Source: Chitinophaga horti (lineage in GTDB: Bacteria > Bacteroidota > Bacteroidia > Chitinophagales > Chitinophagaceae). Taken from it: a stretch of DNA of 64,000 nt. Both the position numbers and the translations under genes were made by a program. The notes below the pieces were generated by a model, which ran no database searches, was not told the DNA's origin, and saw only the letters and a program-made list of their open reading frames with translations. This document shows, piece by piece, positions 49,658-58,966 of this stretch (positions within the stretch are counted from its first letter, which is position 1; each line of letters begins with the position of its first letter). The stretch spans positions 2,666,001 through 2,730,000 of the forward strand of contig NZ_CP107006.1 in the NCBI RefSeq assembly GCF_022867795.2, read 5' to 3'.

Positions 49658-50665
49658 ATGGAGCAATCAAAGAAACAGGTGGCGTGGTCTCTCCTGGAAC
49701 TGGCCACGATATCACAAGGGGTGAGTATTGAAAAGACGTTGCAACAGAGTGTGGCGCTGGCGCAAAAGGCGGAGCAGTGGGGTTATAAAAGGTTCTGGCT
49801 GGCAGAACACCACAACTTCCTGAACATCGCAAGTGTAGCTACTTCGGTGCTGATCGGGCACATCGCGGGTAATACTAAAAGTATACGGGTGGGCTCTGGA
49901 GGCATTATGCTGCCTAACCACTCGCCGCTGATCGTGGCGGAGCAATTCGGTACGCTGGCGCAGCTGTATCCAAACCGGATCGACTTAGGCTTGGGCAGAG
50001 CGCCGGGTACGGACCAAACGACGGCGCATGCGATCCGCAGCGACAGGATGAGGGCGGTACATAATTTCCCGGGGGAGATTGAACAGATACAACAATACTT
50101 TTCGAAGGATAACACAGCATCGTCTGTACGGGCGGTGGTGGCAGAAGGTGTAGGCGTGCCGCTGTACATCCTGGGCTCGAGCCTGGATAGCGCACATCTG
50201 GCGGCGAAACTTGGACTTCCGTACGCGTTTGCCAGTCACTTTGCGACGGGCATGTTCCTCCAGGCGATCGCGACGTACCGGAAGGAGTTTCAGCCATCGG
50301 CAGTATTGGATAAACCGTACATTATTGCGGGTGTGAATGTGATTGCGGCAGATAAGGAAGAGGATGCGCAACATAATTTCACATCACTGGTGCGTATGTT
50401 CCTGGGAGTATTCACGGGGAAATCTGAACTATTACAGCCACCGGCACCGTTAACGCCGGATTTAGAGCGCATCTTGCAGGAGCAGATGTTCCAGGATCTT
50501 CTAAGATATTGTTTTGTGGGAGATACAGCACAGGTAGCGCAGAAACTGGATAAGTTCCTGGCAGAAACGGGTGTGGATGAACTGATGGTGGTGTCTAACG
50601 CACATGATCATCAATTCAGGTTAAGATCTTTTGAGTTACTGGCGGAAATTATGAAGGCCAGGTAA
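49658..50665 (+). CDS. Luciferase-like (LLM class) flavin-dependent oxidoreductase
   Basis: 335 residues from the ATG at 49658, two bases after the msrB stop. Family features: WSLLELATISQGVSIEKTLQ, KRFWLAEHHNFLNIASVATS, IRVGSGGIMLPNHSPLIVAE, YPNRIDLGLGRAPGTDQTTA and LPYAFASHFATG. This is the class related to bacterial luciferase alpha subunit and alkanal monooxygenase, using reduced FMN. Its substrate cannot be read from sequence. It forms an operon with msrB under a TetR-type regulator and ends just before a strong terminator. Confidence 0.9.
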   Translation: MEQSKKQVAWSLLELATISQGVSIEKTLQQSVALAQKAEQWGYKRFWLAEHHNFLNIASVATSVLIGHIAGNTKSIRVGSGGIMLPNHSPLIVAEQFGTLAQLYPNRIDLGLGRAPGTDQTTAHAIRSDRMRAVHNFPGEIEQIQQYFSKDNTASSVRAVVAEGVGVPLYILGSSLDSAHLAAKLGLPYAFASHFATGMFLQAIATYRKEFQPSAVLDKPYIIAGVNVIAADKEEDAQHNFTSLVRMFLGVFTGKSELLQPPAPLTPDLERILQEQMFQDLLRYCFVGDTAQVAQKLDKFLAETGVDELMVVSNAHDHQFRLRSFELLAEIMKAR

Positions 50666-50902
50666 CCATCTATAGATAGGGGGATGTGGCCAGCAGTAGG
50701 CGACATCCCCTTTAAAGTATTTAGTTGGAAACGGCTGTCGTTCTCCACCGGTCAGTCTCATCTTCGGCAACAAGTCGTTGAACGCGTCGAGACTTGCGCT
50801 AAGTTGCCAGTCCTCCCCGGACATGAATACGCGGTTAAGCTCCTCGTAGAACGAAGCGATATCGTGTATGCTGCTGCCTTCGATTACAAACTGTTGTTCC
50901 AT
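50636..50902 (-). CDS. Barstar-family (RNase inhibitor) protein, C-terminus degenerate
   Basis: 88 residues. The first 45 match barstar: FVIEGSSIHDIASFYEELNR, VFMSGEDWQLSASLDAFNDL. Normally LYGGYG and a second strand-helix unit follow; here the chain changes to LPKMRLTGGERQPFPTKYFK and a Trp/Pro-rich end that runs through the convergent terminator and 30 bases into the LLM gene. The second half is thus probably out of frame or decayed. The ATG shares one base with the AraC stop (TAATG), indicating translational coupling. Barstar proteins inhibit barnase-type RNases; no such RNase gene is beside it. Whether the product is functional is doubtful. Confidence 0.6.
   Translation of the reverse strand: MEQQFVIEGSSIHDIASFYEELNRVFMSGEDWQLSASLDAFNDLLPKMRLTGGERQPFPTKYFKGDVAYCWPHPPIYRWLPGLHNFRQ
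50680..50710 (+). terminator. Terminator after the LLM oxidoreductase gene
   Basis: Arms GGGGATGT / ACATCCCC with an inner GCC/GGC pairing, followed by TTTAAAGTATTT. It lies 15 bases beyond the stop of the gene at 50665. Confidence 0.75.
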
Positions 50903-51747
50903 TATTTTAGCTCTTTAAACTCCGAAGGCGTCATTCCCGTATGCGCTTTGAAGAACTTGGAAAAATTCGCATGATCATAAAAACCCAGTTCAAATACGAT
51001 CTCTTTCACGGTCATACCAGAAGCTTTTAGCAACCGCTTGGCCTCCAACACTACACGCTCCTGCAGCAGCGAGGAGGCGGATACGCGCAGGTGTTTATTG
51101 CACAGCATATTGAGATAGTTCGGCGTTATATTGATCTCGCCGGCATAAAATGCCACGGAGCGTTGTGCTTTGAAATGCTGGTCGATGAGACTGATGAAAC
51201 GCGATAACACGGGATGCGTTACGGCATCAGACTTGAAGAGGTACTCCGCTGCCTGACTGATGAGCAGGCCGATCGTGGCACAGCGGGCGTTTACAAGCGG
51301 CCAGAAAACTTCTTTTGCTTCCAGCAGCAGCTGTACTTGCTGAAACTCCAGCAGCAAGGTTTGAAAAGTTGGCCTATCCAGTGAAATCACGGGATGACGC
51401 TGGTAACTGGCGGCGGAAAACCGTAGCGATGGCAGGAAGTATTCGAACGGTGCGCGACCGATCATCAGTTGGTGACAGGCGGTTTGTTTCTTCATATCCC
51501 ACTCGTGCACTTGTTCCGGGAACAAGAGATGGAGCTGACGGGCGGCCAGTGAATGTTCGACGAAATCGATGGTGTGGGAGCCCCTGCCCTGTTCGAACAA
51601 CATGGCAATGAAGAAATCATGTTTATGCGGCGTTTCAATCAATCGTTCGCCGTGCAATTCATGAAACAGGATGCCCCGGTCAGGCGGTTTGCCCTGGCTG
51701 AACGCCTGCATGCTTAATACCGGGAAATGATCTTTTTGATGGCCCAT
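50902..51747 (-). CDS. AraC-family transcriptional regulator with cupin domain
   Basis: 281 residues. An N-terminal AraC-type cupin (about 20-130) has HKHDFFIAMLFEQGRGSHTI and LHLLFPEQVHEWDM. The C-terminal double HTH has AGEINITPNYLNMLCNKHLR, ASSLLQERVVLEAKRLLKAS and MTVKEIVFELGFYDHANFSK FFKAHTGMTPSEFK, an excellent match. It is cytoplasmic. It is the first gene of a two-gene leftward unit with the barstar-like gene, coupled through TAATG. Target genes are unknown; no divergent target gene is adjacent. Confidence 0.9.
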   Translation of the reverse strand: MGHQKDHFPVLSMQAFSQGKPPDRGILFHELHGERLIETPHKHDFFIAMLFEQGRGSHTIDFVEHSLAARQLHLLFPEQVHEWDMKKQTACHQLMIGRAPFEYFLPSLRFSAASYQRHPVISLDRPTFQTLLLEFQQVQLLLEAKEVFWPLVNARCATIGLLISQAAEYLFKSDAVTHPVLSRFISLIDQHFKAQRSVAFYAGEINITPNYLNMLCNKHLRVSASSLLQERVVLEAKRLLKASGMTVKEIVFELGFYDHANFSKFFKAHTGMTPSEFKELK

Positions 51748-51961
51748 GTGTGTGGGCTAAAATTAACGAAAAATAAAACTACATTTAGGTACGACCGTAA
51801 GTGGCTTTACGCAGGATAATTACACGGGTAAATGGAAAATGAAACGTGTTCACTTCTGAAAAGGGCTCGGCCCATCACTCCCATTGGAGGAAAGCATGAA
51901 AGGTAAGCTGAGCCAGGTTGGCAAAACGATTTGGTCAACAAGGAGCATAGATCACACTTCA

Positions 51962-53281
51962 TTAATACACGACGTTACCTTTATACACCAGCGACTTCAC
52001 CGGTGACATGCGGGATACTGCTTCGGCGGAGCAGCTGGCATCTATCAGTACAGCACTAGCCTCCAGTCCGGCAGCCGGCCATTGACGAACGCCTTTGTCG
52101 TCGAGCGGCAATACGTTATAGGTAGCGAGTTTGAGCGCACGGTTCAATAAAAATTCGGTGGAATAGCCGTATAGTTGCACCATAAGGTTCGCCTTCTGCA
52201 GCACGCTGCCCGTACCGAAAGTATTCCAATGGTCGATAATACTGTCGTTGCCCGTAGCCACATTTACGCCGTACTTGTAAAGCGTGGGAATGGGCATGGT
52301 GAGTCCGCCGAAAGGAATGGTGGACACGATGCCGATGCCCGCCTGGGCAAGTTTATCGGCAATAGCCTCCTGTTGCGGTTTATCGAGTTTCCCGAGTACG
52401 AAACAATGACTTAAGAACGTTTTGCCCTTCAACACCGGGTTTTCGTTCACACGATCGATCAGGTATTCGACGGTCTTAAGCCCGGATTCGCCGGATTCGT
52501 GGAGGTGGATGTCGATGCCTTTATTGTGATCGAGGGCAAGTTGCACGATGAAGTCCATGGGCTTCGAGATATCGCCGTCTAACGAATAAGGATCAACGCC
52601 GCCGATGAAGTCGATATCCGTTTGGGCGGCTTCTTTCATCCATGACGTGGACGCTGTGTAATACAGGCCGTGTTGCGGGAAGGCAACCAGCTCTGCCCCG
52701 AAACCGGCTTTCTTATTATCTAATGCTTTTTGTAAGTTTTTGAGTGAATCCAGTTTGGAGGTGGGTTCGATGTTGACGTGACTCCTTGCGAAGCCGGAGC
52801 CGTGCGACTGCAGTAGTTCGATCAGCTTTTCTGCCCGCGCTGTGGAGGTTTTCAGCATGTCGGGCAGTATTTGCTGCTCGATAGCGATCATACCTTTTAC
52901 ACCGCCCTGCCTGCGCTTCACCGATTTCCAGGGCCCGCCGTAAAAGGTTTTATCCAGGTGAATGTGCATGTCTTTGAATACGGGCAGCATCAGCCAGCCT
53001 TTAGCATCAATGGCATTTGCTTTCGGATCATTAGGGGTGATGGCGGTGAATTTGCCGTTGGTCACTTCTACACAGTACAGTTCCGTTTTGGTGGCTACGA
53101 CCTCTCCTTCCTCGTATTCGAAGCCGGTTTCCAGGCGAACGTTTTTCCATTTGCGGCTATTGCCGGCGTTGCAGTTATCGTTCGCAGCGGTTACAGGTAA
53201 GGCGGGCGCAAGCCCCATGCCGAGCGTAGCGATGGCGGAGTTCCTGATAAAGTCTTTCCTCGAAATGGAGACAGCGCACAT
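51962..53281 (-). CDS. Exported amidohydrolase, cytosine deaminase-like
   Basis: 439 residues. The N-terminus SISRKDFIRNSAIATLGMGL resembles a Tat-type signal with SRKDF and a following hydrophobic core, so export to the periplasm is likely. The metal-binding amidohydrolase motifs are present: HIHLDKTF, HVN (about 160), HLHESGESG, SHCFVLG and GNDSIIDHWNTFG (metal Asp). These match the CodA-like cytosine/creatinine-deaminase type. The HxHxDK arrangement and HLHE glutamate are intact. It probably deaminates or hydrolyses a cyclic amide. The LytTR response regulator gene follows 80 bases downstream of its promoter side, but there is no apparent operon. Confidence 0.85.
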   Translation of the reverse strand: MCAVSISRKDFIRNSAIATLGMGLAPALPVTAANDNCNAGNSRKWKNVRLETGFEYEEGEVVATKTELYCVEVTNGKFTAITPNDPKANAIDAKGWLMLPVFKDMHIHLDKTFYGGPWKSVKRRQGGVKGMIAIEQQILPDMLKTSTARAEKLIELLQSHGSGFARSHVNIEPTSKLDSLKNLQKALDNKKAGFGAELVAFPQHGLYYTASTSWMKEAAQTDIDFIGGVDPYSLDGDISKPMDFIVQLALDHNKGIDIHLHESGESGLKTVEYLIDRVNENPVLKGKTFLSHCFVLGKLDKPQQEAIADKLAQAGIGIVSTIPFGGLTMPIPTLYKYGVNVATGNDSIIDHWNTFGTGSVLQKANLMVQLYGYSTEFLLNRALKLATYNVLPLDDKGVRQWPAAGLEASAVLIDASCSAEAVSRMSPVKSLVYKGNVVY

Positions 53282-53362
53282 AGTCGAAATCTTTTGTCAA
53301 AGATAATGACTGGTAAGCTGGCCGGACGGTAGGTTTTATAACAACACCGGTACAATTTATAA

Positions 53363-54055
53363 TCAGGGCCCGGTAAGCTTCGCGACGGATTCCATAAAGT
53401 CCTTTTTGTAAGCGCGCCCGATGGGAATCACCTGGTTGGCCATGAACACCTTGTTATGCGAGATCTTTTTCAGATGCCCGGAGTTGATCACATACGACTT
53501 ATGCACCTGTTTGAAATCCTCACCCAGCTTCGTCATCCAATCCCTCAGCGAGCCCGAAGTAAGATGTTTGTTAGCGGCAGTGAACACTTCGGTGTAGCTG
53601 TTATCTGATTTGATATAAATAATATCGTCGCGATTGATCTTTACCAGCCCGTGCCCCGATTTGATATACACATCCTTCTCCCCTGTTTCCGTTGGCGTGC
53701 CGGGAAGCGCCATGGCCGCTACTTTATCGATCGCCTGCGTGAAACGTTCGAACGAAAAAGGTTTCAGGAGATAATCCACCACTTTAAACTGGTAACTCTC
53801 CAGCGCAAACTCGGCATGAGCGGTGGTTAGGATTACATACGGACAATCCTGTACCGTGCGCAGGAAGTCCATCCCCGACAATCGCGGCAGATGGATATCT
53901 AAAAAGATGAGATCCACCGGATGGTCGGCCAGGTACGCTTTCGCTTCTATCGCATCGCAAAACGTTTTTTCCAGTTTGAGGAGTGCCGTATTGCTGATAA
54001 ACCGTTGCAATATCTGCTGCGCCGGCGCCTGGTCTTCAATGATAATACTTCTCAT
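53363..54055 (-). CDS. LytTR-family response regulator
   Basis: 230 residues. The receiver domain (1-118) has IIIEDQAPAQ acidic pocket, phospho-acceptor Asp53 in LIFLDIHLPRLSG, Thr in ILTTAHAEFAL and Lys in YLLKPFSFERF. The LytTR DNA-binding domain covers about 127-230: VYIKSGHGLVKINRDDIIYI, SDNSYTEVFT, LTSGSLRDWMTKL, FKQVHKSYVINSGHLKKISH, and VIPIGRAYKKDFM. Its start overlaps the kinase stop by 4 bases. The pair is divergent from the TonB-receptor iron operon and may control it; that link is inferred from location only. Confidence 0.95.
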   Translation of the reverse strand: MRSIIIEDQAPAQQILQRFISNTALLKLEKTFCDAIEAKAYLADHPVDLIFLDIHLPRLSGMDFLRTVQDCPYVILTTAHAEFALESYQFKVVDYLLKPFSFERFTQAIDKVAAMALPGTPTETGEKDVYIKSGHGLVKINRDDIIYIKSDNSYTEVFTAANKHLTSGSLRDWMTKLGEDFKQVHKSYVINSGHLKKISHNKVFMANQVIPIGRAYKKDFMESVAKLTGP

Positions 54056-55155
54056 GCCTCTCCCAATTTTTTTAAACGCATTGTAAGTTCGATGGCGAAT
54101 AGCTGGCCATTGTCCTGTATATCGAGTGTATGTTCACTACGGAATTGCAGGTCCAGCCGCTTCTTCACATTTTCTAGACCGATTCCCTTTGCCAGACCGC
54201 TGGACGGATAGTGTTGCGAATAATTATTCCTGCAGGAAAAAGTGAGCAGCCCTTGTTCCGACACGCGCACTTGCACGTCGATGTCGATGTTCCCGGCCTG
54301 GCTTCCCGCGCTATGCTTAAAAGCGTTTTCTACGAAAACGATCAGCACCATGGGCGGAATGGTAAATGTCAGGTGTTCGATCTCTTTCGAAAAACGGATC
54401 TTTCCGCGTTCGCCGATCTGCAGCTGATTTAGGGCCACGTAGTTTTCGAGGTGTTGTATTTCCGTGGTGAGCGCTACGAAATCCGTTTTGCACTCGTACA
54501 ACATATATCGCAGTACGGCAGACAGTTCCAATATGATCGAGGGTGTTTTCGGTGACCGGTCGATGGCGTAGGCGTAAAGCGTGTTCAGGTTATTGAATAA
54601 GAAGTGGGGATTGATCTGTGACTTCAGAAACTCGATCTCACTTTCCTTCATCAGGCTTTTCAGCCGCTCCAGCTCCCGTTGTTTGTGGTTGGAATCCCAG
54701 GCCAGTTTGAAAGCCACCATAATAATAATGATCGGCAGCGTTTCTACCAATGTAAAGGCCAGTCCGGGAAAATAAGTGCCGCGCGTGTCGGGGAAAAAGA
54801 TTTGCTCCAACACATATTCATCCACCATGATCACCAGCGTGATCAGTACTGCCAGTGCCGCCACGAAAAGCAGCATTCGTTTCCGGTAGTAGAACATAGG
54901 TAGCAGTACATAATTAATGATCATCGCCGCGGCGAGGTAGTTGGCGAAGAAAGCAAGTTTAGAGGGCTTGAACAGCGATTGCAAAGATTGGTGTTGCGAT
55001 CCGTCGAGCGAAAAGGAGAAAAATATCATCAGCACAAAAACAATCACCGTCTGGTAAATCGCCTCCTTAACATGTGGCGACAAGCGTTGCAGCGACCAGC
55101 CGGCCCTGTGTGCAGCAAGAGAAGTGTCGTTCAGGGGATAAATCGTGTCGTTCAC
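54052..55155 (-). CDS. LytS-type membrane sensor histidine kinase
   Basis: 367 residues. Four membrane spans in the N-terminal 160 residues (AIYQTVIVFVLMIFFSFSLD; FFANYLAAAMIINYVLLPMF; MLLFVAALAVLITLVIMVDE; GLAFTLVETLPIIIIMVAFK). A short coiled coil (LERLKSLMKESEIEFLK) leads to the His_kinase domain SQINPHFLFNNLNTLYAYAI with the phospho-acceptor His, then the ATPase: PPMVLIVFVENAFKHSAGS and GIGLENVKKRLDLQF. This is the usual two-component partner of the LytTR regulator and is translationally coupled to it by a 4-base overlap. There is no periplasmic sensor domain, so the signal may be membrane-linked. Confidence 0.95.
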   Translation of the reverse strand: MNDTIYPLNDTSLAAHRAGWSLQRLSPHVKEAIYQTVIVFVLMIFFSFSLDGSQHQSLQSLFKPSKLAFFANYLAAAMIINYVLLPMFYYRKRMLLFVAALAVLITLVIMVDEYVLEQIFFPDTRGTYFPGLAFTLVETLPIIIIMVAFKLAWDSNHKQRELERLKSLMKESEIEFLKSQINPHFLFNNLNTLYAYAIDRSPKTPSIILELSAVLRYMLYECKTDFVALTTEIQHLENYVALNQLQIGERGKIRFSKEIEHLTFTIPPMVLIVFVENAFKHSAGSQAGNIDIDVQVRVSEQGLLTFSCRNNYSQHYPSSGLAKGIGLENVKKRLDLQFRSEHTLDIQDNGQLFAIELTMRLKKLGEA

Positions 55156-55188
55156 AAATTCGCGTCATTTTTTATATCCGCAATATTA

Positions 55189-55196
55189 TAGTTTTG
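55189..55196 (+). promoter_or_regulatory. Bacteroidota -7 element upstream of the TonB receptor
   Basis: TAGTTTTG is an exact match to TAnnTTTG. It lies about 40 bases before the TTG start. A clear -33 TTTG is not seen, only a T-run about 20 bases upstream. Confidence 0.45.
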
Positions 55197-55236
55197 CATT
55201 TACACTTAGTATAAATAGCGATTAAAATTTACGTAG

Positions 55237-57672
55237 TTGTTTTACAATACATTGAATTTTAGATTATTATCTCTTCTCTTCGCTCTTGTATTTTTCTCTT
55301 CTTTTACAAGTTTCGCCCAGTCACCACAATCATTAATCGTAAGCGGAAAAGTATTTACGCAATCGGGAAATTTTGTTTCTCATGTTACTGTGCGATTAAA
55401 AGGAACCGGGTTTGGAGGCACCACCGATGCGAAGGGACAATTTGAATTTAAAGCACCCGCGGGCAATTACACGCTCGTAGTAGCACACATCGGATTTGCG
55501 ACTTACGAAGCGCCGCTCCAGGTCAACAAAGAAGGGATTACACCACTGAAGATCGTATTGCAGGAAAGAAAATCCAACCTGGGCGAAGTGGCCGTAATAG
55601 GTAAAACGAAAGCCCAGGAACTAGAGGAAACGGGCTACAGCGTTGAATCGGTGGAGATGCGTGAATTGCAAACACAAAGCATCCAGATTAACCGGTTGCT
55701 CGACTGGACACCCGGCGTACGCGTGCGGCAGGAAGCAGGCATGGGGTCGAAATATAACTACTCGCTGAACGGCATGTCTGGTAATGCCATCACGTTTTTT
55801 ATAGACGGCGTACCGATGTCGTACTTTGGTTCATCTTACACGATCAACAACCTCCCAGTATCGCTGATCAAACGTATTGATGTATACAAAGGCGTAGTGC
55901 CGGCAGACCTCGGATCGGATGCGCTTGGTGGCGCCATCAACGTGGTAACGGAAAACAAGAACAAAAAGTACCTGGAGGCGAGTTACAGTTATGGGTCTTT
56001 CAATACGCACCAGGCGGTATTGCATGGCCAGTACACACATCCGACCAACCACTTCACCACGCGCTTTTCCGGCTTCTACACTTATTCCGATAACGATTAT
56101 AAAGTATGGGGTAAAGGAGTGAATTATGCGGATGCATCTACTGGTTACAACTCGGTGGATTTCACAAAAGAAAATCCGGCCGTACGCTTTAACGATCATT
56201 TCGAAACATATAATGGCAAGCTCGATGTAGGTTTCGTAAATAATAAATGGGCTGACCAGTTCTTTATCAGCCTGCTGGCCTCGAAGCAGGAAAAAGGTAT
56301 TCAGACTGGCCAGACGATGGCCACGGTCTATGGCAACCTGCATTACAAGGAAGTATTCCTGATGCCGCATCTCTCCTACCAAAAACAAAACCTGTTTACG
56401 AAAGGATTGTACCTGAGCCTTTTTTCGGGCTACTCCGACCGTGAGGGCACTACGGTAGATACGGCGATGGCATTTTATAACTGGAAAGGACATACGACAC
56501 CGCACCAGCAAGGTGGTGGCGAAATTGCGCGTAATGGCCGATCGCTTTTTACGATGTACGAAAATTCCTGGATTAACCGCGTAAACGTTACTTATCAACT
56601 GCCCGCCGAGTTGAAGCTGGGCTTCAACTATCTGAATTCGAGAACGAGCCGGCGCGGTAAAGATCCGTATGTGTCACCCATGCGCGTACCATTAATCGCG
56701 CCGCAACATATCAACACCCAGTTTGCCGGCTTATCGCTCGAAACAAGAAAGTTCGACGAACGATTGTATGTAAGCGCGTTTGCTAAATGGTATGATTTCT
56801 ACACCACCTCCAACGACCTCGAGTACCGGATGATAAACGGTGAGTCGAAGGCGGTGGCCGTTCCCATACAGAATAAAAAGTCAAACTTCGGTGGAGGTAT
56901 GGCTGCATCTTATAGAATACTATCGGAACTACTCGTAAAATTCTCTATAGAACAGGCCACGCGTCTCCCCTCACCTACCGAAGCATTAGGTAACGGCATC
57001 CTGGTGGTGAACAATCCCAACATCAACCCGGAGCAAAGCCTTAATGTAAACCTGGGCGCAACCTGGGGCAGATTGTCACTTGGCGGGCAGCATGGATTGA
57101 CCGTTACCACGAGCGCGTTTTACAGGAATACGAAAGACCAGATCCTGTATAATATTTCCGGCAGGGACGAAGGCATGTACATTAACGTGGGCAGCACGCT
57201 TGGCAAAGGCGTGGAGATGGAAGTTGTCTACGACCTGGGGCACTGGCTGAAAGTAAATGCGAACGCAACCTACCTCGATATCCGCAACAATCAGCGGCTT
57301 GACAATGGCGTTCCGAACCTCATTTACCGCGACCGCCTCCGCAATACGCCTTACCTGTTGGGTAACGGGGGTGCGAGTGCCACTATTCCCAACGTGTTCA
57401 GGAAGGGAGCAAGATTGTTCGTGTATGTACATGGCAATTACCTGCACAACTTTTACCTGAACTGGCCAAGCCTCGGCAGCCAGAACAAAAAAGAGATCCC
57501 TAGCCAGCTGGTATTCGATGCTGGTGTGGGATACACCTTTGCCAAACTGCCACTGAGCCTCTCGTTCGACCTGAACAATTTTACGAATACGCAGGCGTAC
57601 GACAACTTCCTGCTGCAAAAGCCGGGGCGGGCGGGCTTCCTGAAAGCAACATACAGACTAACCAATAACTAA
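55237..57672 (+). CDS. TonB-dependent outer-membrane receptor (probable ferric-siderophore)
   Basis: 811 residues. A TAG lies directly before the TTG at 55237 and the next in-frame ATG is about 138 codons later, so a TTG start (here or at 55252) is required to include the signal peptide (LLSLLFALVFFSSFTSFAQS). Residues ~33-110 form a carboxypeptidase-regulatory-like domain (SGKVFTQSGNFVSHVTVRLK, GFATYEAPLQV). The plug has LGEVAVIGKT, NRLLDWTPGVRVRQEAGMGS, FFIDGVPMSYF and IDVYKGVVPADLGSDALGGA. The barrel runs to the C-terminus (FLKATYRLTNN). The operon context (DUF4374, small membrane proteins, PepSY) points to iron-siderophore uptake. It is the first gene of the operon. Confidence 0.9.
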   Translation: MFYNTLNFRLLSLLFALVFFSSFTSFAQSPQSLIVSGKVFTQSGNFVSHVTVRLKGTGFGGTTDAKGQFEFKAPAGNYTLVVAHIGFATYEAPLQVNKEGITPLKIVLQERKSNLGEVAVIGKTKAQELEETGYSVESVEMRELQTQSIQINRLLDWTPGVRVRQEAGMGSKYNYSLNGMSGNAITFFIDGVPMSYFGSSYTINNLPVSLIKRIDVYKGVVPADLGSDALGGAINVVTENKNKKYLEASYSYGSFNTHQAVLHGQYTHPTNHFTTRFSGFYTYSDNDYKVWGKGVNYADASTGYNSVDFTKENPAVRFNDHFETYNGKLDVGFVNNKWADQFFISLLASKQEKGIQTGQTMATVYGNLHYKEVFLMPHLSYQKQNLFTKGLYLSLFSGYSDREGTTVDTAMAFYNWKGHTTPHQQGGGEIARNGRSLFTMYENSWINRVNVTYQLPAELKLGFNYLNSRTSRRGKDPYVSPMRVPLIAPQHINTQFAGLSLETRKFDERLYVSAFAKWYDFYTTSNDLEYRMINGESKAVAVPIQNKKSNFGGGMAASYRILSELLVKFSIEQATRLPSPTEALGNGILVVNNPNINPEQSLNVNLGATWGRLSLGGQHGLTVTTSAFYRNTKDQILYNISGRDEGMYINVGSTLGKGVEMEVVYDLGHWLKVNANATYLDIRNNQRLDNGVPNLIYRDRLRNTPYLLGNGGASATIPNVFRKGARLFVYVHGNYLHNFYLNWPSLGSQNKKEIPSQLVFDAGVGYTFAKLPLSLSFDLNNFTNTQAYDNFLLQKPGRAGFLKATYRLTNN

Positions 57673-57690
57673 ATATAAATACTATTAAAA

Positions 57691-58908
57691 ATGAAAACTA
57701 CAGTACGGTTTTATACAGGCGCGATTTGCCTGTCTGTGGCGACGCTTTTCTCCGCATGCGACAAAAATGATGGCGGTGACAAAGGTCCCGATCTGATCAA
57801 ATATTTTGTGGGTGTGGAAGTAGACGGCAGCGATTATATGGTACCTACAGCCGATATTATGTCGGGCACCATTTCTGCCGTTGGTAAAGGAGTGGAAGGC
57901 GTTGCCTATCACGCCGTGGTAAAAGACGGTTTTCTGTATGCTATCAACGGTGATGAAGCTACCCTGGAAAAATACGAGATTACCGAAACGGGGATCACTA
58001 AAGTGGGTGCCATTTCTACCGCAGCTGTGATGTCGGGCTCTTTCGCGAGGTACACCGACCTTACCGAAACGAACGACCTGTTGCTGATGAACTTCCCGAA
58101 CGATGCAGGCAGTGCTCCCTACGCGATCATCGACATCGCGACCTTCAAGGTGGAGAGCTACGGCACGTTTAAAATGCCAGACGTGGATGGATACAAACCT
58201 ACCTGGTGCCGCGCAACGGTTTCGGGCAATAAAGCATACGTAGGTGCCGAATACACTAATCCTGACCTGTTTGGCGATATCCCCGATTCGCTGATCACCA
58301 TCGTGTACGATTATCCTTCCTTCACCAATCCTAAAACGATCGTAAGCAAAGCCTCTGCAGGCAGCGTTGCGGGTTACAGGACAAAGGGTTCTTTCAAAGA
58401 TGAAAAAGGAGATATCTACCAATGGAACCTGCGTAGCAACCAGTGGACATCCAACGTGGAAGACGTTCCGAACACGCCTTGTGTATTCGTAAAGATCAAA
58501 AATGGCGACTATGATAATTCTTATGCGTTCAACGTATCTGAGAAATTCACCACACCTGTCAGCATCTGGAATGCCTGGTATGCCGGTAACGGTATCGTGT
58601 ACGCCAACGTGATCGCGGAAAGCGACCTCGGTGACTGGGCTCAGCTGAAAGAAAACGTAGGTCAGTTACACAAGATCGACATCTATAACAAAACTGTTAC
58701 AAAACTGAACATTCCTAAAGCGAGGTTTGTAGACATTTTCAGCCTGAGCGCAGCTGACAACGGCAAATTTTACATTCCTGTTAGTGTGAAGGGCGGTGCC
58801 GCGAACATTTACGAAATCACGAACAACGGCGGCGCCGATGCGGTGAAAGCCGGTGCTAAACTGGATGGTGCTAATGCAGTTGCTCCGTCGCTGAACATTC
58901 TTAAATAA
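57691..58908 (+). CDS. DUF4374 lipoprotein of the iron-uptake operon
   Basis: 405 residues with a lipobox (LSVATLFSAC, Cys at 23) followed by an acidic spacer (DKNDGGDKG) and a long beta-propeller-like domain with GFLYAINGDEATLEKYE, FKVESYGTFKMPDV, KTIVSKASAGSVAGYRTKGS and VGQLHKIDIYNKTVTKLNI. DUF4374 proteins follow TonB receptors in Bacteroidota iron-uptake loci and are likely surface or periplasmic partners for the ferric ligand. It starts 18 bases after the receptor stop. Confidence 0.9.
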   Translation: MKTTVRFYTGAICLSVATLFSACDKNDGGDKGPDLIKYFVGVEVDGSDYMVPTADIMSGTISAVGKGVEGVAYHAVVKDGFLYAINGDEATLEKYEITETGITKVGAISTAAVMSGSFARYTDLTETNDLLLMNFPNDAGSAPYAIIDIATFKVESYGTFKMPDVDGYKPTWCRATVSGNKAYVGAEYTNPDLFGDIPDSLITIVYDYPSFTNPKTIVSKASAGSVAGYRTKGSFKDEKGDIYQWNLRSNQWTSNVEDVPNTPCVFVKIKNGDYDNSYAFNVSEKFTTPVSIWNAWYAGNGIVYANVIAESDLGDWAQLKENVGQLHKIDIYNKTVTKLNIPKARFVDIFSLSAADNGKFYIPVSVKGGAANIYEITNNGGADAVKAGAKLDGANAVAPSLNILK

Positions 58909-58920
58909 ATTCAACACTTG

Positions 58921-58951
58921 TCACAGCTGTCCTCCTGCAGGGCAGCTGTGA
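58921..58951 (+). terminator. Stem-loop inside the iron operon (attenuator or weak terminator)
   Basis: Arms TCACAGCTGTCC and GGGCAGCTGTGA with one mismatch and a short loop, then TTCTATCG. It lies in the gap between the DUF4374 and 90-aa genes and may lower expression of the inner-membrane genes. Confidence 0.5.
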
Positions 58952-58966
58952 TTCTATCGTTGCCTC

